A stretch of 64,000 nucleotides of DNA from positions 248,001 to 312,000 of the forward strand of contig NZ_CP059851.1 of NCBI RefSeq assembly GCF_014117445.1. The letters are read 5' to 3'. Positions 1 through 9,580 of this stretch are shown here, piece by piece. The DNA is from Sandaracinobacteroides saxicola (lineage in GTDB: Bacteria; Pseudomonadota; Alphaproteobacteria; Sphingomonadales; Sphingomonadaceae). Each line of letters begins with the position of its first letter. The stretch's first letter is position 1. The position numbers were made by a program, and so were the translations under genes. The notes below the pieces were generated by a model that was given only the letters and a program-made list of their open reading frames with translations, was not told the origin of the DNA and did not search any database.

Positions 1-2708
1 TGGGGACCTTTGCGGAAGGGCTGGAGGAGGCGCCGGAGCTGCTGCCCGAAATGCCGGCTCTGGAGCGGCAGTTGCTACTGGCGGCGCTGCTGTCCGACGG
101 AGGGCCGGCGGCGCGCTTCGCGCTGGCGGGGCAGCTGGGGGCGGTGCTGGACACGCTGACCATCGAGGGGCGGCGGCCGGCCGAGCTGGCGGAGATCGAT
201 GCCGGCGGACTGTCCGACCATTGGGCGAAGAATCTGAAGGTGCTGGAGACGGTGTGGCGCCGCTGGCCGGCGGTGCTGAAGGCGATGGGGCGGCAGGATG
301 CGGTCGACCGGCGCAACCGGCTGCTGCGGATGCTGGCGCGGCGCTGGCGGCGGGCGGGGCCGGGGCATGCGGTGGTGATGGCGGGCTTTGCCCAGGCCGC
401 GCCGGCGGTGGCGGAACTGGCGGGAGCGGTGGCACGGATGGCGGGGGGCACGGTGGTGCTGCCGGGGCTGGATCTGGCGCTGGACGCCGCGGGCTGGGCG
501 GCGATCGCCGGCGGGGAAGAGGCGCGGCCTGCGGACACGCATCCGCAGGCGGGGTTGGCCCGGCTGCTGGCGGCGATGGGGGTGGCGGCGGAAGAGGTGC
601 AGCCGTGGCCGCACCGGTCGGACGCGGCGGGAAGCGCAGCCGCGCGGCGGGCGCTGGTGGCGGCGGCGCTGGCGCCGGTGCGGCTGGCGGTGCGGCCGGC
701 GGTGGCGGAGGCGGCGGCGCTGGCCGGGGTGCAGTGGCTGGAGGCGGCGACGCCGGCGGAGGAAGCGGCGGCGATCGCGCTGGCGCTGCGGCAGGTGGTG
801 GCGGTGCCCGGGAAGACCGCGGCGCTGGTGACGCCGGACCGGGAGTTGGCGCGGCGGGTGAGGGTGGCGCTGTCGGGCTATGGCATCGCGGTGGACGACA
901 GCGCGGGGGAGCGGGTGGCGGCGACTCCGCCGGGCGCGCTGCTGGTGGCGCTGGCGAGTGCGGTGGCGGAGGATTTCGCGCCGGTGGCGCTGCTGGGCCT
1001 GCTGAAGCATCCGCTGGTGATGCAGGGCGGGGGGCGGCTGGACTGGCTGGAGCAGGTGCGGACGCTCGACCGGCTGGTGCTGCGCGGGTTGCGGCCGGCG
1101 CCGGGGCTGGCGGGGGTGCGGGCGCGGATCGCGGCGCGGATGGGCGACCGGACGCATCGGATGGCGCCGGCCGACCGGGCGCGGCTGGGGCCCCTGCTGG
1201 CCTGGTGGGAGGGGGATGTGGTGCCGCGGCTGGCGGCGGTGGCGGCGCTGCCGGCGGAGGTCGAGCTGGTGGCGCTGTTGGCGGCGCTGCGGCAGGCCGG
1301 CGAGGCGCTGGCCGGCGAGACGCTGTGGGCGGGGGTGGCCGGGCGCGCGCTGGCGGGGCGGGTCGAGGCGCTGGCGGCGGCGGCGGACGCGGTGCCGATG
1401 CCGGTGGCGCGCGGCGAGGCGCCGGGGCTGCTGGGGGCGATGCTGACGGATTGCGCGGTGCGGCCGCCGTTCGGGCTGGACCCGCGCGTGGCAATCTGGG
1501 GGCCGCTGGAGGCGCGGTTGCAGCGGGCGGACGCGCTGGTGCTGGGGGGGTTGAACGAGGGGGTGTGGCCGTCGTCGGGCGCGCCCGATCCCTGGCTGGC
1601 GCCGATGGTGCGGCGCGCGCTCGACCTGCCGACGCTGGAGCGGCGCGTGGGCTTTCAGGCGCATGACTTCATCAGCGCGCTGGGGGCGCCGGAGGTGATG
1701 CTGACGCGCGCCGGGCGGGTGGGGAGCGCGCCGGCGGTGGCGAGCCGTTTCTGGCAGCGGCTGCACGCGGCGTGCGGCGGGCAGGGCGCGGCGGGGACGC
1801 TGCTGCCCGACGCGGGCGCGTTGCTGACGCTGGTGCGGCAGATGCGGGCGGCGACGCCGGGGGTGATGATGGGGAAGCCGGCGCCGGTGCCGCCGCGGGG
1901 GGTGCGGCCGACGCGGTTGAGCGTGACCGACGTGGCGGTGCTGAAGGCCGATCCCTTTGCCTTTTACGCCAAACATATCATGAAGCTGGCGCCGCTGGAG
2001 CCGATCGATGTCGAGCCGACGGCGGGGGAGCGCGGGACGGCGGTGCATCGCATCCTGCAGCGCTGGGTGGAGGAGCCGGCGCGGCGCGGCGACCCGGCGG
2101 GGTTGATCGACGAGGTGCTGGCGGGGTTCGGCGAGCGGCCGGCGCTGGCGGCGCTGTGGCGGCCGCGGGTGGCGCGGATGATCGATTTTGCCGTGGCGCT
2201 GATGCTGGCGGACGAGGACTGGACCGCAAAAGGGGCAGAACAATCAGGCGCCATTGTGCTGGGGGGTGTCAAGCTGAGCGGGAAGGCCGACCGCATCGAC
2301 GAGGGCGAGGAGGGGTATCGCATCGTCGATTACAAGACGGGCGGGTTGCCGGCGATTGCGAAAACAAGGACTTATTATGATCCGCAACTCGCGCTGCTGG
2401 CGTTGATGGTGGCGAGCGGTGGCATGGAGGGGATCGAGGCGAAACCGGTGGTGGCCTTGGACTATATCAAGCTGAGCGGCGGAAGGACGGAAGGGAAGGT
2501 GCAGGCGGCGATCGGCAAGGAGGGGCGGGATGTCGCGCTGGTACAGGCCTGGATCGAGGGCGCGAAGGCGGATTTCGAGGCGCTGGCGGCACGTTATCTG
2601 ACCGGTGATGGCGCGTTCGAGGCGAAGCTGCATCCGGTCTATTCCGCTGCCAGCAAGGATTATGACCAGCTGGCGCGGCTGGTGGAATGGCTGGGGCGCG
2701 ATGGCTGA
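1..2708 (+). CDS. addB: AddB, nuclease/helicase-like subunit of AddAB (5' end outside window)
   Basis: AddB is the partner of AddA in the AddAB helicase-nuclease, which resects double-strand breaks and loads RecA at Chi-like sites. The reading frame is open from base 3 without a start codon, so the gene begins upstream of the window; about 900 codons are seen, against roughly 1000 in the family. The C-terminal third carries the RecB-type nuclease fold: a conserved RGTAVHRILQRW helix near 2032-2067 and the catalytic VDYKTG near 2325-2342, preceded by GKADRIDEG. The last 8 bases overlap the start of addA, which fits translational coupling of the two subunits. An internal ATG at 51 is not the start, because conserved-looking sequence (FAEGLEEAPELLPE) lies before it. 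Confidence 0.9.
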   Translation, partial: GTFAEGLEEAPELLPEMPALERQLLLAALLSDGGPAARFALAGQLGAVLDTLTIEGRRPAELAEIDAGGLSDHWAKNLKVLETVWRRWPAVLKAMGRQDAVDRRNRLLRMLARRWRRAGPGHAVVMAGFAQAAPAVAELAGAVARMAGGTVVLPGLDLALDAAGWAAIAGGEEARPADTHPQAGLARLLAAMGVAAEEVQPWPHRSDAAGSAAARRALVAAALAPVRLAVRPAVAEAAALAGVQWLEAATPAEEAAAIALALRQVVAVPGKTAALVTPDRELARRVRVALSGYGIAVDDSAGERVAATPPGALLVALASAVAEDFAPVALLGLLKHPLVMQGGGRLDWLEQVRTLDRLVLRGLRPAPGLAGVRARIAARMGDRTHRMAPADRARLGPLLAWWEGDVVPRLAAVAALPAEVELVALLAALRQAGEALAGETLWAGVAGRALAGRVEALAAAADAVPMPVARGEAPGLLGAMLTDCAVRPPFGLDPRVAIWGPLEARLQRADALVLGGLNEGVWPSSGAPDPWLAPMVRRALDLPTLERRVGFQAHDFISALGAPEVMLTRAGRVGSAPAVASRFWQRLHAACGGQGAAGTLLPDAGALLTLVRQMRAATPGVMMGKPAPVPPRGVRPTRLSVTDVAVLKADPFAFYAKHIMKLAPLEPIDVEPTAGERGTAVHRILQRWVEEPARRGDPAGLIDEVLAGFGERPALAALWRPRVARMIDFAVALMLADEDWTAKGAEQSGAIVLGGVKLSGKADRIDEGEEGYRIVDYKTGGLPAIAKTRTYYDPQLALLALMVASGGMEGIEAKPVVALDYIKLSGGRTEGKVQAAIGKEGRDVALVQAWIEGAKADFEALAARYLTGDGAFEAKLHPVYSAASKDYDQLARLVEWLGRDG

Positions 2709-5700
2709 GGCGGCGACCCTGATGCCGCGCACGGCGCGGCAGCTGGCGGCGTCGGCGCCGGACGCCAATGTGTGGGTGAGCGCGTCGGCGGGGACGGGCA
2801 AGACCGCGGTGTTGACCGACCGGATGCTGCGGCTGATGCTGATGGGCAGTGATCCGGACCGGATCCTGGCGCTGACCTTTACCAAGGCGGCGGCGGCGGA
2901 GATGCAGAACCGGTTGACGGCGCGGCTGGCGACCTGGCTGCGTTGCGATGACGACGCGCTGCGGCATGACCTGCGGATGCTGGGGGTGGTGGCGGATGCG
3001 CGGCGGCTGGCGCGGGCGCGGGCGTTGTTCGCGCTGGCGCTGGAGGTGCCGGGCGGGCTGAAGGTGCAGACGATCCACAGCTTCGCGCAGAGCCTGCTGG
3101 CCGGGTTTCCGGTGGAGGCGGGGGTGGCGCCGGGCTCGGTGGCGCTGGAGGAGCGGGATGCGACGCTGTTGCAGCGCCGGGCGCTGAACGAGCTGATTGA
3201 GGAGGCGGCGCGCGGGGACCGGGGGTTCCTGGACGATCTGGGCGCGCTGTCGGTGGCGAAGGGCGAGGGCGGGGTGTGGTCGGCGCTGGGAACGCTGGTG
3301 AAGCATGGCGGGGCGATTGCGCAGTTCAGCAGTGAAATGGCGGTTCTGCCGGCGGTGCGGCGGGCGCTGGGGCTGGCGGATGGCGAGACGGCGGAGAGCA
3401 TCGTGCGCGATGCGGTGGCGCCGGGGGTGTTCGATGATGGCGCGCTGCATATGTATGCAGAGGCGATGGCGGCGTGGGGGGCGGCAACCCGAACGGTGAC
3501 CGGCATCAAGAACGCGGCAGTGGCGAGAGATTGGTTGGCGCAAGATACCGTGGAGCGCGCAAAGAAACTGCCTGAGCTGCGGAAGCTGTTTCTGACGACA
3601 AAGGACAAGGACAAGGAGCCGCCAAAGAAGCATCCCGAACTAGCCGGGACGATTGCCGATTTTGCGCAAGCCGTGCGCGCCATTGAAGCGAGGGTGCGGC
3701 TGGTGGCGATGGCGGCGTTTGCGGCGCTGCATCTGCGCGTGGGGTTGCGGTTCGCCGGGCGCTATGCCGCGTTGAAGGACGCGGCGGTGGCGATCGATTA
3801 TGACGACATGATCGCGCGCGCCGCGGCGATGCTGGCGCAGGATGGCATGGCGAACTGGGTGGCGATGAAGGCGGACGCGCGCTTCGACCATGTGCTGGTG
3901 GACGAGGCGCAGGACACCAACCCGGCGCAATGGGCGATCATCCGCGCGCTGACGGCGGAGATCGAGGCCGGCGGCGGCCGGGGCGATGCGCCCGGCGAGG
4001 GGCGCAGCCTGTTCGTGGTGGGGGATTACAAGCAGGCGATCTATGGCTTCCAGGGCAGCGATCCGCAGGAATTCGAGCGCCACGAGCGCGAGATCGCGGC
4101 GCAGCTGGAGGGGACGCCGCAGGCGTTGCGGCCGGTGGCGCTGGACCGCTCCTTCCGCTCCGGGCCGGCGGTGCTGACGCTGGTGGATGCCGTGCTGGAC
4201 GCGGTGGGGCATGAGGCGCTGGGGTTGCAGGCGCCGCCGGGGCCGCATGTGCCCGAGCGCGAGAATGCACCGGGCGAGGTGGTGCTGTGGCCGGTGCTGG
4301 TGCCGGGGGTGGAGGAGGAGGATGACGGGGGTGCCGATGGGGGTGCCGACGGGGGCGCCGATGGGGATGGCGAGGAGGGTGCGGCGGCGGCGGCGCGGCT
4401 GATGGCCTCGACCTTGGCGCGGCAGGTTCGTGACTGGGTGACGGTGGGGCATCCGGGGCAGTTGTGGCTGGGGTCGAAGGGGCGGGTGGCGCGGCCGGAG
4501 GATATCCTGGTGCTGGTGAGGAAGCGCGGCGTGCTGATGGCGGCGCTGGTGGCGGCGCTGCACCGCGAGGGGGTACCGGTGGCCGGGGTCGACCGGCTGC
4601 TGCTGACCGAGCCTTATGCCGTGCTCGACTGTCTGGCGCTGCTGAAGTTCGCGGTGCAGCCCGAGGATGACCTGAACCTGGCGTGCCTGCTGGTGTCGCC
4701 CTTCCTGGGCTGGACGCATGAGGCGGTTCGGGAACTGAGCGGTCCGCGCCCGGCGAGCCTGTGGCAGGCGCTGGGGACGGCGGGGGATGCGGCGAGTGTG
4801 GCGGCGCGGGCCTGGCTGGGGCGGGTGCTGGCGCTGGCGGATTTCGGCACGCCCTATGGGTTGCTGGATACCGTGCTGGGGCCGGATTTCGGCGGACGCG
4901 AGCGGTTGCTGGCGCGGCTGGGGAGCGAGGCGGAGCAGGCGATCGACGAGCTGCTGAACCAGGCGCTGGCGTTCGAGGCGGCGCATCCGCCGCTGATCGA
5001 GCCGTTCCTGGCCTGGATCGGGGCGGAGGGCGTGACGGTGAAGCGCGAGGCCGACGCGGTGCGCGCCGAGGTGCGCCTGATGACGGTGCACGGCGCCAAG
5101 GGCTTGCAGGCGCCGGTGGTGGTGCTGGCGGATGCCGCCGGCGAGCCGCGCGGGGCGGACGGCCCGGTGATGATGGCGATGGCGGGGCAGGCGGCGGAGG
5201 TGCCGCTGTTCTTCGCTTCGAAAAAGGATCTGGGCGGCAAGGCGGCGTTGCTGTGGCAGGCGCAGGAGGCGCGCGCGGCGGAGGAGGATCTGCGGCTGTT
5301 GTATGTGGCGCTGACGCGGGCGGAGGATTGCCTGTTCGTGGGCGGGGCCGAGGGCGCGAAGGCGGCGGCGCGGCGGGCGAAGGCGGCGGAGAAGGAGGAG
5401 GTTCCGGTGGACCGGCGCTGGCATGCGCGGGTGCGGCAGGGGCTGGCGGCGCTGCAGGCGCGGGGGCTGGCGGTGGAGGCGGTGGCGCTGGCGGACTGGG
5501 ATGCGAAGGCGCTGGTGCCGGGGGCGCTGCGGTTGCGGATGGGGAATGCCGGGATGGCGCCGCTGGCGGTGCGGCCGGAAACGGCGGTGCATGCGGTGCA
5601 CCGGATTTTGACGACGCGCGCCGAGCCGCCGCCGCGGCCGCCGCGGCCGCTGGCGCCGAGCGCGATCCTGCCCGACGATGTGGCGCTGCCGCCGCCGGGG

Positions 5701-6192
5701 CCGGCGATGCGGGCGGCGGCGGAACGGGGGCGCTTGCTGCACAGCCTGTTCGAGCGGTTGCCGGCGGTGGAACCGGCGCGGCGGGAGGACGTGGCGCTGC
5801 GCTGGTTGCGGGCGCGGGATGCGGGGGATGCGGAGGCGCTGGTGGCGACGGTGCTGGGGGTGATCGAGGCGTTCCCGGCGCTGTTCGGCCGGCACGCCCT
5901 GGCGGAGGCGCCGATTGCCGGGCTGGTGGAGGGGGTGCCGATCGCCGGGACGGTGGACCGGCTGCTGGTGGAGGAAAGCCGCGTGCTGGTGGTGGATTTC
6001 AAGACCGGGCTGGGTGTGCCCGACGGGCCGGAGGGGGTGGTGGCGGGCTATCGCCGGCAGATGGGGGCCTATGTCGCGGTGTTGGGCCAGGCCTTTCCGG
6101 GGCGGGCGGTGGCGGCCGGGCTGCTGTATACTGCGGCGCCCAAGCTGGTGATGCTGCGCCCCCAAGATTTGCTGTTGCCGGCGGTGGCTTGA
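2701..6192 (+). CDS. addA: AddA, UvrD-family helicase-nuclease subunit
   Basis: 1163-residue ATP-driven 3'-5' helicase with a C-terminal nuclease, acting with AddB in recombinational repair. The ATG at 2701 is chosen because it overlaps the addB stop and is followed by the expected N-terminus; an upstream in-frame ATG at 2605 lies inside addB. Visible motifs are Walker A SASAGTGKT (about residues 27-35), motif II DEAQDTN (about 401), GDYKQAIYGFQGSDP (about 442), MTVHGAKGLQ near 5080-5109 and the nuclease VDFKTG near residue 1098. Around residues 541-560 (4321-4380) a 12-base unit is repeated about four times, giving an acidic glycine linker (GADGGADGGADG) unusual for the family. The order addB-addA-trxA is common in alphaproteobacteria. 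Confidence 0.95.
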   Translation: MAEAATLMPRTARQLAASAPDANVWVSASAGTGKTAVLTDRMLRLMLMGSDPDRILALTFTKAAAAEMQNRLTARLATWLRCDDDALRHDLRMLGVVADARRLARARALFALALEVPGGLKVQTIHSFAQSLLAGFPVEAGVAPGSVALEERDATLLQRRALNELIEEAARGDRGFLDDLGALSVAKGEGGVWSALGTLVKHGGAIAQFSSEMAVLPAVRRALGLADGETAESIVRDAVAPGVFDDGALHMYAEAMAAWGAATRTVTGIKNAAVARDWLAQDTVERAKKLPELRKLFLTTKDKDKEPPKKHPELAGTIADFAQAVRAIEARVRLVAMAAFAALHLRVGLRFAGRYAALKDAAVAIDYDDMIARAAAMLAQDGMANWVAMKADARFDHVLVDEAQDTNPAQWAIIRALTAEIEAGGGRGDAPGEGRSLFVVGDYKQAIYGFQGSDPQEFERHEREIAAQLEGTPQALRPVALDRSFRSGPAVLTLVDAVLDAVGHEALGLQAPPGPHVPERENAPGEVVLWPVLVPGVEEEDDGGADGGADGGADGDGEEGAAAAARLMASTLARQVRDWVTVGHPGQLWLGSKGRVARPEDILVLVRKRGVLMAALVAALHREGVPVAGVDRLLLTEPYAVLDCLALLKFAVQPEDDLNLACLLVSPFLGWTHEAVRELSGPRPASLWQALGTAGDAASVAARAWLGRVLALADFGTPYGLLDTVLGPDFGGRERLLARLGSEAEQAIDELLNQALAFEAAHPPLIEPFLAWIGAEGVTVKREADAVRAEVRLMTVHGAKGLQAPVVVLADAAGEPRGADGPVMMAMAGQAAEVPLFFASKKDLGGKAALLWQAQEARAAEEDLRLLYVALTRAEDCLFVGGAEGAKAAARRAKAAEKEEVPVDRRWHARVRQGLAALQARGLAVEAVALADWDAKALVPGALRLRMGNAGMAPLAVRPETAVHAVHRILTTRAEPPPRPPRPLAPSAILPDDVALPPPGPAMRAAAERGRLLHSLFERLPAVEPARREDVALRWLRARDAGDAEALVATVLGVIEAFPALFGRHALAEAPIAGLVEGVPIAGTVDRLLVEESRVLVVDFKTGLGVPDGPEGVVAGYRRQMGAYVAVLGQAFPGRAVAAGLLYTAAPKLVMLRPQDLLLPAVA

Positions 6193-6237
6193 ACCGGGCG
6201 GGACAGGGGTTATGTGCAGGGGTGAAGGAGTGTGGCG

Positions 6238-6561
6238 ATGGCGACGATCAAGGTGAGTGACGAGAGTTTCGCGGCCGATGTGCTGGGGTCCGAGAAGCCG
6301 GTGCTGGTGGATTTCTGGGCGGAATGGTGCGGGCCGTGCCGGATGATCGGGCCCTCTCTGGAGGAATTGTCCGACGAGCTGGGCGAGAAGGTGACGATCG
6401 CCAAGCTGAACATCGATGACCATCCGGAGGCGCCGGGCACCTATGGCGTGCGCGGCATTCCGACGATGATCCTGTTCAAGGACGGGAAGCCGGTGGCGAC
6501 CGAGGTGGGGGCGAAGCCGAAGAGCGCCATCAAGGGGTGGCTGGAGAGCCAGCTGGTTTGA
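6238..6561 (+). CDS. trxA: Thioredoxin
   Basis: Cytoplasmic dithiol-disulfide oxidoreductase of 107 residues. The active site WCGPC places the redox cysteines at residues 31 and 34, and the cis-proline motif GIPTM follows, both typical of Trx1. A GTG at 6232 is in frame, but the ATG at 6238 sits 7 bases after a GGAG at 6227-6230 and gives the usual MATIKVSDESF start, so it is preferred. The gene follows addA by 45 bases and is probably cotranscribed with it. Confidence 0.95.
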   Translation: MATIKVSDESFAADVLGSEKPVLVDFWAEWCGPCRMIGPSLEELSDELGEKVTIAKLNIDDHPEAPGTYGVRGIPTMILFKDGKPVATEVGAKPKSAIKGWLESQLV

Positions 6562-6607
6562 GCCTTGGTGATTGCACCGGCTCGAAACATGCCGCGGACG
6601 TCTTCGG

Positions 6608-7345
6608 CTATTCAATGGTGATGCCGACAACCCGCCATTCGCCGCCTTCGTGCTCGAGGGAGACCGTTTCGATCGCGTCGGGCCGCCGGGCAAAGCGTGT
6701 GCGAAACTTGACCATCCAATAGCCGTTGGGCGGCGCCGGCACATCGCTGACGCTGACCAGGTCGCGGCTGATGGCGGCGCCCAGCGGCGCGCGGGCCTTT
6801 TCCGATGCGGCAGCCCAGGTCGCGCCGCTGTTCAGCGACCGGAACGCCGTTCCGGTGGCCTGGTAGCTGGCGTTCCAGTCGCCCGCGTCGAGCAGCGCCA
6901 GCCAGTGTCGCGCGGTGGCGACGGTTGCGCTCTCGGCGGTGGTTGCCACCGGTGTGGCGGGCGTCTCGTTCGATGGTGAGGATGCGGCGACGGCAAGGGC
7001 GACGAGCAGGGACAACATGGCAATTCCTCCGATGATCAGGCCAGGACGAGGATGGCGGTCGGCGCCAATGCCCTCGCTGGTCGAAGGTTGTGCGGGGGTC
7101 CGGTCTGTGTCTGCCCCCAAAAAGTTGTCCGCAGCTTTTTCGGGGGCTGCCCCCTCCTGATCGCGCAACAGCCTGGCCGCTTCGCGGCTGCTGGATGTGC
7201 CAAGCTTGTGGCGGGAGTCGCGAAGCCGCTCGTTGACGGTGTGCACGGACAGCCCGAGATGAGCGGCGATGCTTTTCGCGTCATGGCCGGCCGCCAGCAG
7301 GCGCAGCGTCTGCTTTTCCTTTTCGGTGAGCCGGGGGTCGGGCAT
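6608..7345 (-). CDS. Membrane-anchored LuxR-type HTH regulator with DUF4019 domain
   Basis: 245 residues with three visible parts. Residues 5-60 form a LuxR/GerE-type helix-turn-helix (LTEKEKQTLRLLAAGHDAKS, then SVHTVNERLRDSRHKLGT). Residues 102-122 are one transmembrane segment, and residues 143-245 match the DUF4019 domain (ARHWLALLDAGDWNASY, ending in EGGEWRVVGITIE). The layout suggests that an extracytoplasmic domain controls a cytoplasmic DNA-binding head; the ligand and targets are unknown. The ATG at 7345 is used because the open frame upstream of it has no family-like sequence. No convincing ribosome binding site precedes it, so the start is less certain than the domain calls. The gene converges on trxA. 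Confidence 0.8.
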   Translation of the reverse strand: MPDPRLTEKEKQTLRLLAAGHDAKSIAAHLGLSVHTVNERLRDSRHKLGTSSSREAARLLRDQEGAAPEKAADNFLGADTDRTPAQPSTSEGIGADRHPRPGLIIGGIAMLSLLVALAVAASSPSNETPATPVATTAESATVATARHWLALLDAGDWNASYQATGTAFRSLNSGATWAAASEKARAPLGAAISRDLVSVSDVPAPPNGYWMVKFRTRFARRPDAIETVSLEHEGGEWRVVGITIE

Positions 7346-7413
7346 CGGAGAGGGATAGGCGGGCGGTTTGGTGCAAACCACCCCGAATTTTTTGGGTAGG
7401 AGCGACGCTGGCG

Positions 7414-8310
7414 TCAGGCGGCGGCGATCGCCTGCCCGAGGCGCGGGAAGTGGAGGGCCAGCGGGCCGGCCTGGTCGCTGTGGCGGGCGATGACGATGCC
7501 TGTGTCGTTCAGGGCGAGCAATGGCCCGATGGTGGCGGGGTCGGCGCAGCCGGGTTGGCTGATGGCGACGGGCTGGTTGGCGGTGAAGCCGCTGGCGGGG
7601 TCGATGGGGCCGCCGGCGAAGGGGGTGGACTCTGCCGCGATGGCGATGGCCGCTTCGCCGCTGAGGGGGGTGGGGGTGCCATGGCCGAAGGCCGCGACGC
7701 GGGCGGTCCAGGCGGCGAGGTGGGGGCGGGGGATGAGCAGTTCGGCCTGGTTGCCGGCGAACTGCTGGAACCAGACGAGGCTGTAGTGGGCGAGGTCGGC
7801 GTGGCCGACGGTATCGCCCAGCAGGAAGGGCCGGGCGTCCGACAGGCGGGTTTCGAGGCTGTCGAGGTGGCTGTGGAAGGCGGCGATGAGGGCGGGGACC
7901 ATGGCCATGAAGCCGGTGGGGTCCATGCCGAAGCGGGCTTTCCGGTCCTCCCAGAAGGCGTCCATATTGTCTGTGCGGCCGCCGTTGCCCATGGCGGCGC
8001 CGACGGCGGCGAAGAAAGTGGGGCCCTGCGCGGTTGCGGCGAGGTCGGACTGGCCGGGGCCAAGGAGGCTGGGGCCGAAGGGTTCGAGCGCGGCGATGAT
8101 GGCGGTGGTGTCGCAGAAGATGTCGGCGCCGATCTGGAGCACGGGGGTGCGGGCGTAGTTGCCGCTGAGTTCGGTTTGGTGCGGTTTGGGGAGGATGTTG
8201 GGGACGGTGACGCTGTGCCAGGCGAGGGCTTTGACGCCGAGGGCGGCGCGGATGACTTCGGCCCAGGGGGACATGGGGTAGTGGTGGAGGATGGGCGCTA
8301 GCGGGTTCAT
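7414..8310 (-). CDS. Glutathione S-transferase-like protein
   Basis: 298 residues. The N-terminus (APILHHYPMSPWAEVIRAAL, then TPVLQIGADIFCDTTAII) has the thioredoxin-like GST fold with the cis-proline TPVLQ and a DT pair where glutathione is usually held. A helical C-terminal half follows (FLLGDTVGHADLAHYSLVW contains the G-D-x-x-x-A-D N-capping box typical of GSTs). The last 60 residues extend beyond a usual 200-230 residue GST and have no recognised match. The substrate cannot be read from sequence. The gene lies 68 bases upstream of the LuxR/DUF4019 gene on the same strand and may share its transcript. Confidence 0.75.
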   Translation of the reverse strand: MNPLAPILHHYPMSPWAEVIRAALGVKALAWHSVTVPNILPKPHQTELSGNYARTPVLQIGADIFCDTTAIIAALEPFGPSLLGPGQSDLAATAQGPTFFAAVGAAMGNGGRTDNMDAFWEDRKARFGMDPTGFMAMVPALIAAFHSHLDSLETRLSDARPFLLGDTVGHADLAHYSLVWFQQFAGNQAELLIPRPHLAAWTARVAAFGHGTPTPLSGEAAIAIAAESTPFAGGPIDPASGFTANQPVAISQPGCADPATIGPLLALNDTGIVIARHSDQAGPLALHFPRLGQAIAAA

Positions 8311-8845
8311 GGTGGGGAGTGTGGGCGGGGTGGTGGGGGAGGGGTAGCTGGTGGATGGAGCAGGGGGGCGCGGTGCGGTGCGCAGCGCGGCGTAAAAATA
8401 GCGCAGCTATTTTCGACTCGCGCAAGCATGGCCGGCGTGCGGTTGGCCGGTGGCCGACCGACACGTCCGACAGCGTGGCTTGGCCACGCTTTTTCTTCTT
8501 CCTTTTGTTCTGTTCATCCCCTCCGCGCAGGCCGCTGTTCGTTTCGCGCGGCTTGGCCGCGCAGGGGGTGTTGGTTTGTTGCGGGTAGGAAATCTGGAAG
8601 GTTTGTCGAAAAAAGTGACAGCCTGAATCAAGGGCTTAGCGATTTCGGGGGGGTTAGGCGGGTCGCGCGGGGTGGCTGTGCGTTGCATGTTGACTCGATG
8701 ATGCCAATATGGTTAGCAGGTATAGGTTGATTGGGCAAGCTTTTTTAACGGTGTTGGCGGGTGATATTGGCTTCGGGGGTCAAATTCGCTCATTTGGCGA
8801 ACTGTCACTATAATCCAGTGTAATTCGAAACATAATGCAACCCGC
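8311..8845. other. Gene-free interval with a cluster of hairpins
   Basis: No open frame here has a ribosome binding site or recognisable protein. The left part (to about 8640) is GC-rich and contains several short perfect hairpins, listed separately. From about 8690 the base composition turns AT-rich and merges into the orphan gene at 8846-9580. Confidence 0.6.
8395..8562. repeat. Cluster of short palindromes (REP-like)
   Basis: Three perfect hairpins lie within 170 bases: AAAATAGC-GCA-GCTATTTT at 8395-8413, AGCGTGGC-TTG-GCCACGCT at 8472-8490 followed by TTTTCTTCTT, and GCGCGGC-TTG-GCCGCGC at 8546-8562. The last two share the GGC-TTG-GCC core. The middle one looks like a rho-independent terminator on the + strand, yet no + strand gene ends here. 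This suggests a mosaic extragenic repeat rather than a gene terminator. Confidence 0.55.
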
Positions 8846-9580
8846 TTATAAGAATTTTTCAATTATATTAGATACTTTATCATTAAATTCCGATAAAAGC
8901 GGTCCCACCGCAAATCCATCTAGTGCCGATGGCTCTTTATACACAATATCAAAACGTACTCCGAGCGGACAAGTTACTGCTGAAAACCATGCCAAATTTA
9001 CTTCTCGTCCAATTTCACTAAAAACGACTGGCCCACATTGTAAATGTCCTATATGACCATCACCTGTAGGAAACACGTTTCCAAGACATGCCCGCCGCAG
9101 TAAATCTTGATGCTTACGAACTCGATCTGCTTCGTGCAATTGAAATAATACCTGATCTCTATCTTCAGGATTATCAACTGATGGTAGCCAAGGTTTCATA
9201 GATTCAATGGTTGTTTGATGGTCAGTTGAAATTTTGCGTATCTTTTTCTTTGTACTTGGTAGGTAAAATATATCTTTTGTTTTTGTGATTGGATAATATA
9301 CATCACTAATATCATTCGCTCCGTTTCTCGTCGCCAGCTTACACGCAAGAGCATCTAATATTGATCGCTGCTCATTGACAATCATTCCTACTTTTTGACG
9401 AAGTGGTGTTGGTGGATGGGCAAGTAATTTCGCTTTAATGTCGCCAGTTCCTGGTTGCCAAGGAGAAAGCCAATGCAATATCGATTGTCCTGCCAAGTTA
9501 GCAATATTGATCTGCAAATCGTCAGCCTCAGCTTGACAATATTTTACTCTTTCGAGTAGTTCATCTAAATCACTATACAT
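8846..9580 (-). CDS. Orphan protein of unknown function in an AT-rich islet
   Basis: 244 residues with no family I recognise. It starts MYSDLDELLERVKYCQAEAD and contains a central KKKIRKIS basic patch, a leucine-rich helical N-terminus and a hydrophobic-acidic end (DKVSNIIEKFL). There is no signal peptide or membrane segment. Codons are strongly AT-rich (many aat, ata, tta) compared with every neighbouring gene, and the promoter side (9581-9760) is also AT-rich, which marks recent transfer. It stands alone between repeats and the HlyD remnant. It could be cargo or a defence-related gene, but the sequence gives no direct support for a function. Confidence 0.6.
   Translation of the reverse strand: MYSDLDELLERVKYCQAEADDLQINIANLAGQSILHWLSPWQPGTGDIKAKLLAHPPTPLRQKVGMIVNEQRSILDALACKLATRNGANDISDVYYPITKTKDIFYLPSTKKKIRKISTDHQTTIESMKPWLPSVDNPEDRDQVLFQLHEADRVRKHQDLLRRACLGNVFPTGDGHIGHLQCGPVVFSEIGREVNLAWFSAVTCPLGVRFDIVYKEPSALDGFAVGPLLSEFNDKVSNIIEKFL

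Noticed and set aside
75-2243. 722-codon open frame on the - strand opposite addB
   Set aside because: It is rich in Arg, His, Pro and Gln, lacks any family motif and has the composition expected from the antisense of a GC-rich gene. The + strand frame is addB.
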